Shown here piece by piece: positions 61,836-64,000 of a stretch of 64,000 nucleotides of DNA. The first letter of the stretch is position 1. The number at the start of each line of letters is the position of its first letter. The position numbers were made by a program, and so were the translations under genes. The stretch comes from Myxocyprinus asiaticus. Taxonomy: Eukaryota; Chordata; Actinopteri; Cypriniformes; Catostomidae. A model generated the notes under the pieces. That model was not told where the DNA came from. It searched no databases and worked only from the letters and a program-made list of their open reading frames with translations. The stretch is taken from NCBI RefSeq assembly GCF_019703515.2, contig NC_059393.1, forward strand, positions 10,434,001 through 10,498,000, read 5' to 3'.

Positions 61836-61847
61836 TACAGTACTTCA

Positions 61848-62299
61848 GTTTATACAATTTGTTTAACATAAATTCCTAATCTGATTAATTAGACTGAGAT
61901 AATAAGACCCCCCTTACTGAGAAAATAATTAGACCCCCTCTCCAAAAAATTTTATCAACTTCAAATAATATTTTATGTGATAGTGTTTATAACTAGACTT
62001 AGAATAGAATATTAAAAACTACACCAGATGTTATAAATAAATGAGGTCACTATTTGGGGGCATTTTTGACACAAGCCCCTTAATTTCTGACCCTGTTTGT
62101 AACCATAGTTGATAAAGACCGAGCTACTGCCACAGTATGCATAGGCCTACTAATGGTAACTAGAGCAAAAACTTCTTATCCTAAACTGGGCAAAAGAAAC
62201 AGAAATCATCCAGATGAATACACATGTTGCAACAGATTGTTAAACATCACAAACTTTGTCAAGTTTTGGCTCCCAAAGTAGACCTGCGCCGGGCTGAAT
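61848..62299. other. intergenic, nothing recognised
   Basis: AT-rich, no exon or element identified. Confidence 0.5.
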
Positions 62300-62875
62300 G
62301 TTTAGATTTTTAAATCTCGGTTATGCAAACGAAGGCAGAGTTGATCTGAGGATTCGCTGAGACTCGTCCGAAGTCCAGATGTTTTTCACGACATGTCCAG
62401 GAGGTGGGGCCACACAGCAGGGGCGAGGAGGAGGAGGAGGAGGACGGAGAAAGAGAGAGAGAGCACATCTGGAGCAAAATAAGAATTATCATTTCATGTC
62501 CTCCACCCTCTCTCGCGTTCCCTTCTTCAGACTGAGGATCGAGCCGGGAGACAGTAGACAGGCGTCGTAAGCAAGCGATGCTCCTTTGAAATATATTTAT
62601 TTGCGAACGAAATATTGTAACGTGACATAATAACATAGTTTTCCCTACAATTGTTCACGAAACTCGGTCTCTGTGCTCGGTAAAATAATAGTTTGCATTT
62701 TTTTTTTTTTTTAAATATATATATATATATTCCTAATTTCGTTTTATACATGCGTTGGATATGGTGATCTGGATCTCGAAGTGTTTTGGATGAAGATTTA
62801 ATCTAAGTCGTTAAACGCACCGCTCGTCTCAAGCGCGACGTCTCAGCGAGATTCTGACGGAGCGTCTACATCGAG
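62300..62875 (+). promoter_or_regulatory. GC-rich candidate promoter / non-coding first exon of a plus-strand gene
   Basis: CG dinucleotides are frequent here compared with the AT-rich flanks. A good donor, CATCGAG then GTAAAGC, ends a possible exon at 62875. No coding start with a recognisable product occurs before it. In mammals TFAP4 and GLIS2 follow SRL; a glis2-type plus-strand gene is possible, but nothing in the sequence proves which. Confidence 0.4.
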
Positions 62876-64000
62876 GTAAAGCCGTCTAGCACCGTCACGC
62901 ACATCTGGAAAGCTGCGATTTGTATTAACAAACCTCAGTGTGTGCATGTGTGTTATGTTGGGCTTTATGCGTGTGAATTTTGTGATGCTCAAGTTTCATA
63001 CAGACAGTCTGACCCAGTTTCTTAAATGTTGGATAGATACTGAAGCCCACTTAACATTGATGGGCTCAGAATGGCTTTGAACCATCATAAACAGACACCA
63101 CCTGGTGTTATATAACTTGTAACCAAGTGACAGTCATGTCAGGGCAGCTACAGGTGTGAAAGGAGGACACCTGAGGGAGTGGGCAGGAAAAAGGGAAATA
63201 TTTCTGTTCTAAAGTAGATGCTGTTATGGCTAAATTCGAAAGCCAGGGGAGCTGACTTGCTGCCTAATCAGTCAAGGTCTTAACCAACAGTGTTTCCCAG
63301 ATAGCACACGTACATCTCCGAGATGTCTGTTTAAGAGCAGTTCATTTGTAAAGCATTTCGATGTACATAACATCTGCTAAACATCTTAAAAAGATCAGAT
63401 TTACAAACATTCTCAATCACAGATGTCTCAAAGACATCTGGTTAATGTCTCACTGACATCCGAAAGGAAACGTCTTATAGACGTATTGCAGATCAGCAAA
63501 TTACCTAAAAAAAACGTCATCCAGATGTAAACACAAACAACAAATAGACTTTGTTCCACTCTGGCGAAAAAGCATGAATCTTATGCCAGTATAGTTATCT
63601 ATGTGTAATATACTGTAAGTCATGGTTTAAATTAGTAAACTGAGTTGATGTTGGTGGCCAGTGTTTAAACTAAACGAAACTGAATTTGTGATTAGGAGAG
63701 TATGCGTTTGAATGTTTCACTGGTCGTGGTTGAGACATTGTTCGCTGTGATTTTTGAGGGATGGGTCTAACCCGGGCTCTGCCATACTTTTGTTTTGACT
63801 TATAATGTGGTCTGTGCTTTTGCGTTGGGGTTCTTTGAGTTCAGCGTATTTGTGAACGCTCCCTGAGAATGGCTGAGGGAAAACGGAAAGGAGAGATGAA
63901 ACCACACATTCTTTTCTTTTGAAACACCAACCACCAATGGCTGCCTGTCAAATTCTGTGTCTCCAGTAGATCCTCTCAGTATTGTCCGTATGGTACCCTA
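62876..64000. other. possible intron or intergenic sequence with a short-period repeat
   Basis: No coding exon was recognised. 63295-63530 is an irregular repeat built on GATGT(C/T)T and ACGTCT motifs. The rest shows no clear features. Confidence 0.4.
63295..63530. repeat. irregular repeat of GATGTCT / ACGTCT motifs
   Basis: Motifs AGATGTCTGTTTAAGA, ACATCTGCTAAACATCTTA, CAGATGTCTCAAAGACATCT, CGTCTTATAGACGT and TGCAGATCAGCAAATTAC follow one another at roughly 20-40 nt. A widespread fish repeat; no protein. Confidence 0.65.

Overview
The window is animal nuclear DNA, almost certainly from a teleost fish and most likely a cypriniform (carp-like) one. Two vertebrate genes with normal GT-AG introns can be read on the minus strand. 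The rest is dense with Tc1-like (including Sleeping Beauty/Tdr-type), hAT-like, L1-like and tRNA-SINE repeats typical of such genomes. No bacterial operon, CRISPR array, rRNA gene or functional tRNA gene was seen.

Layout. 1-39452 looks like the first coding intron of adcy9: no further adcy9 exon is recognisable, so the intron would exceed 39 kb. It is filled with nested transposons: Tc1 remnants at 2149-3169, 19211-21704 and 22451-22877; L1-like pieces at 11132-12635 and about 22885-25840; hAT-like elements at 7940-8990, 12729-13623, 26437-28605, 31582-33770 and 35501-38073; and SINEs at about 6850-7241 and 13746-14202. 39453-41262 is the large first coding exon of adcy9 (adenylate cyclase 9), encoding 603 residues: N-terminus, first six membrane segments and C1 catalytic domain. 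41263-43250 is its GC-rich 5' flank, with a perfect cAMP response element at 41457-41464. 43251-47362 is intergenic. 47363-57503 holds all coding exons of srl (sarcalumenin): seven exons with consistent phase-1 junctions give an 859-residue protein. From 57504 to the end is the srl 5' flank, more hAT/SINE repeats, and a GC-rich block at 62300-62880 that could be the non-coding first exon of a plus-strand neighbour.

Biology. ADCY9 makes cAMP at the plasma membrane. Sarcalumenin is the luminal Ca2+-binding glycoprotein of the sarcoplasmic reticulum that supports SERCA. The two genes are neighbours in mammals too (human 16p13.3), so this is conserved vertebrate synteny. The 1191-nt acidic exon 2 of srl is in-frame and symmetric, so skipping it would give a 462-residue form, matching the two mammalian sarcalumenin isoforms. 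I found no convincing previously undescribed system. The items most worth a second look are the CRE cluster at adcy9, the skippable srl exon, chimeric transposon junctions near 20645 and 22878, and the candidate promoters at 43.0-43.25 kb and 62.3-62.9 kb.
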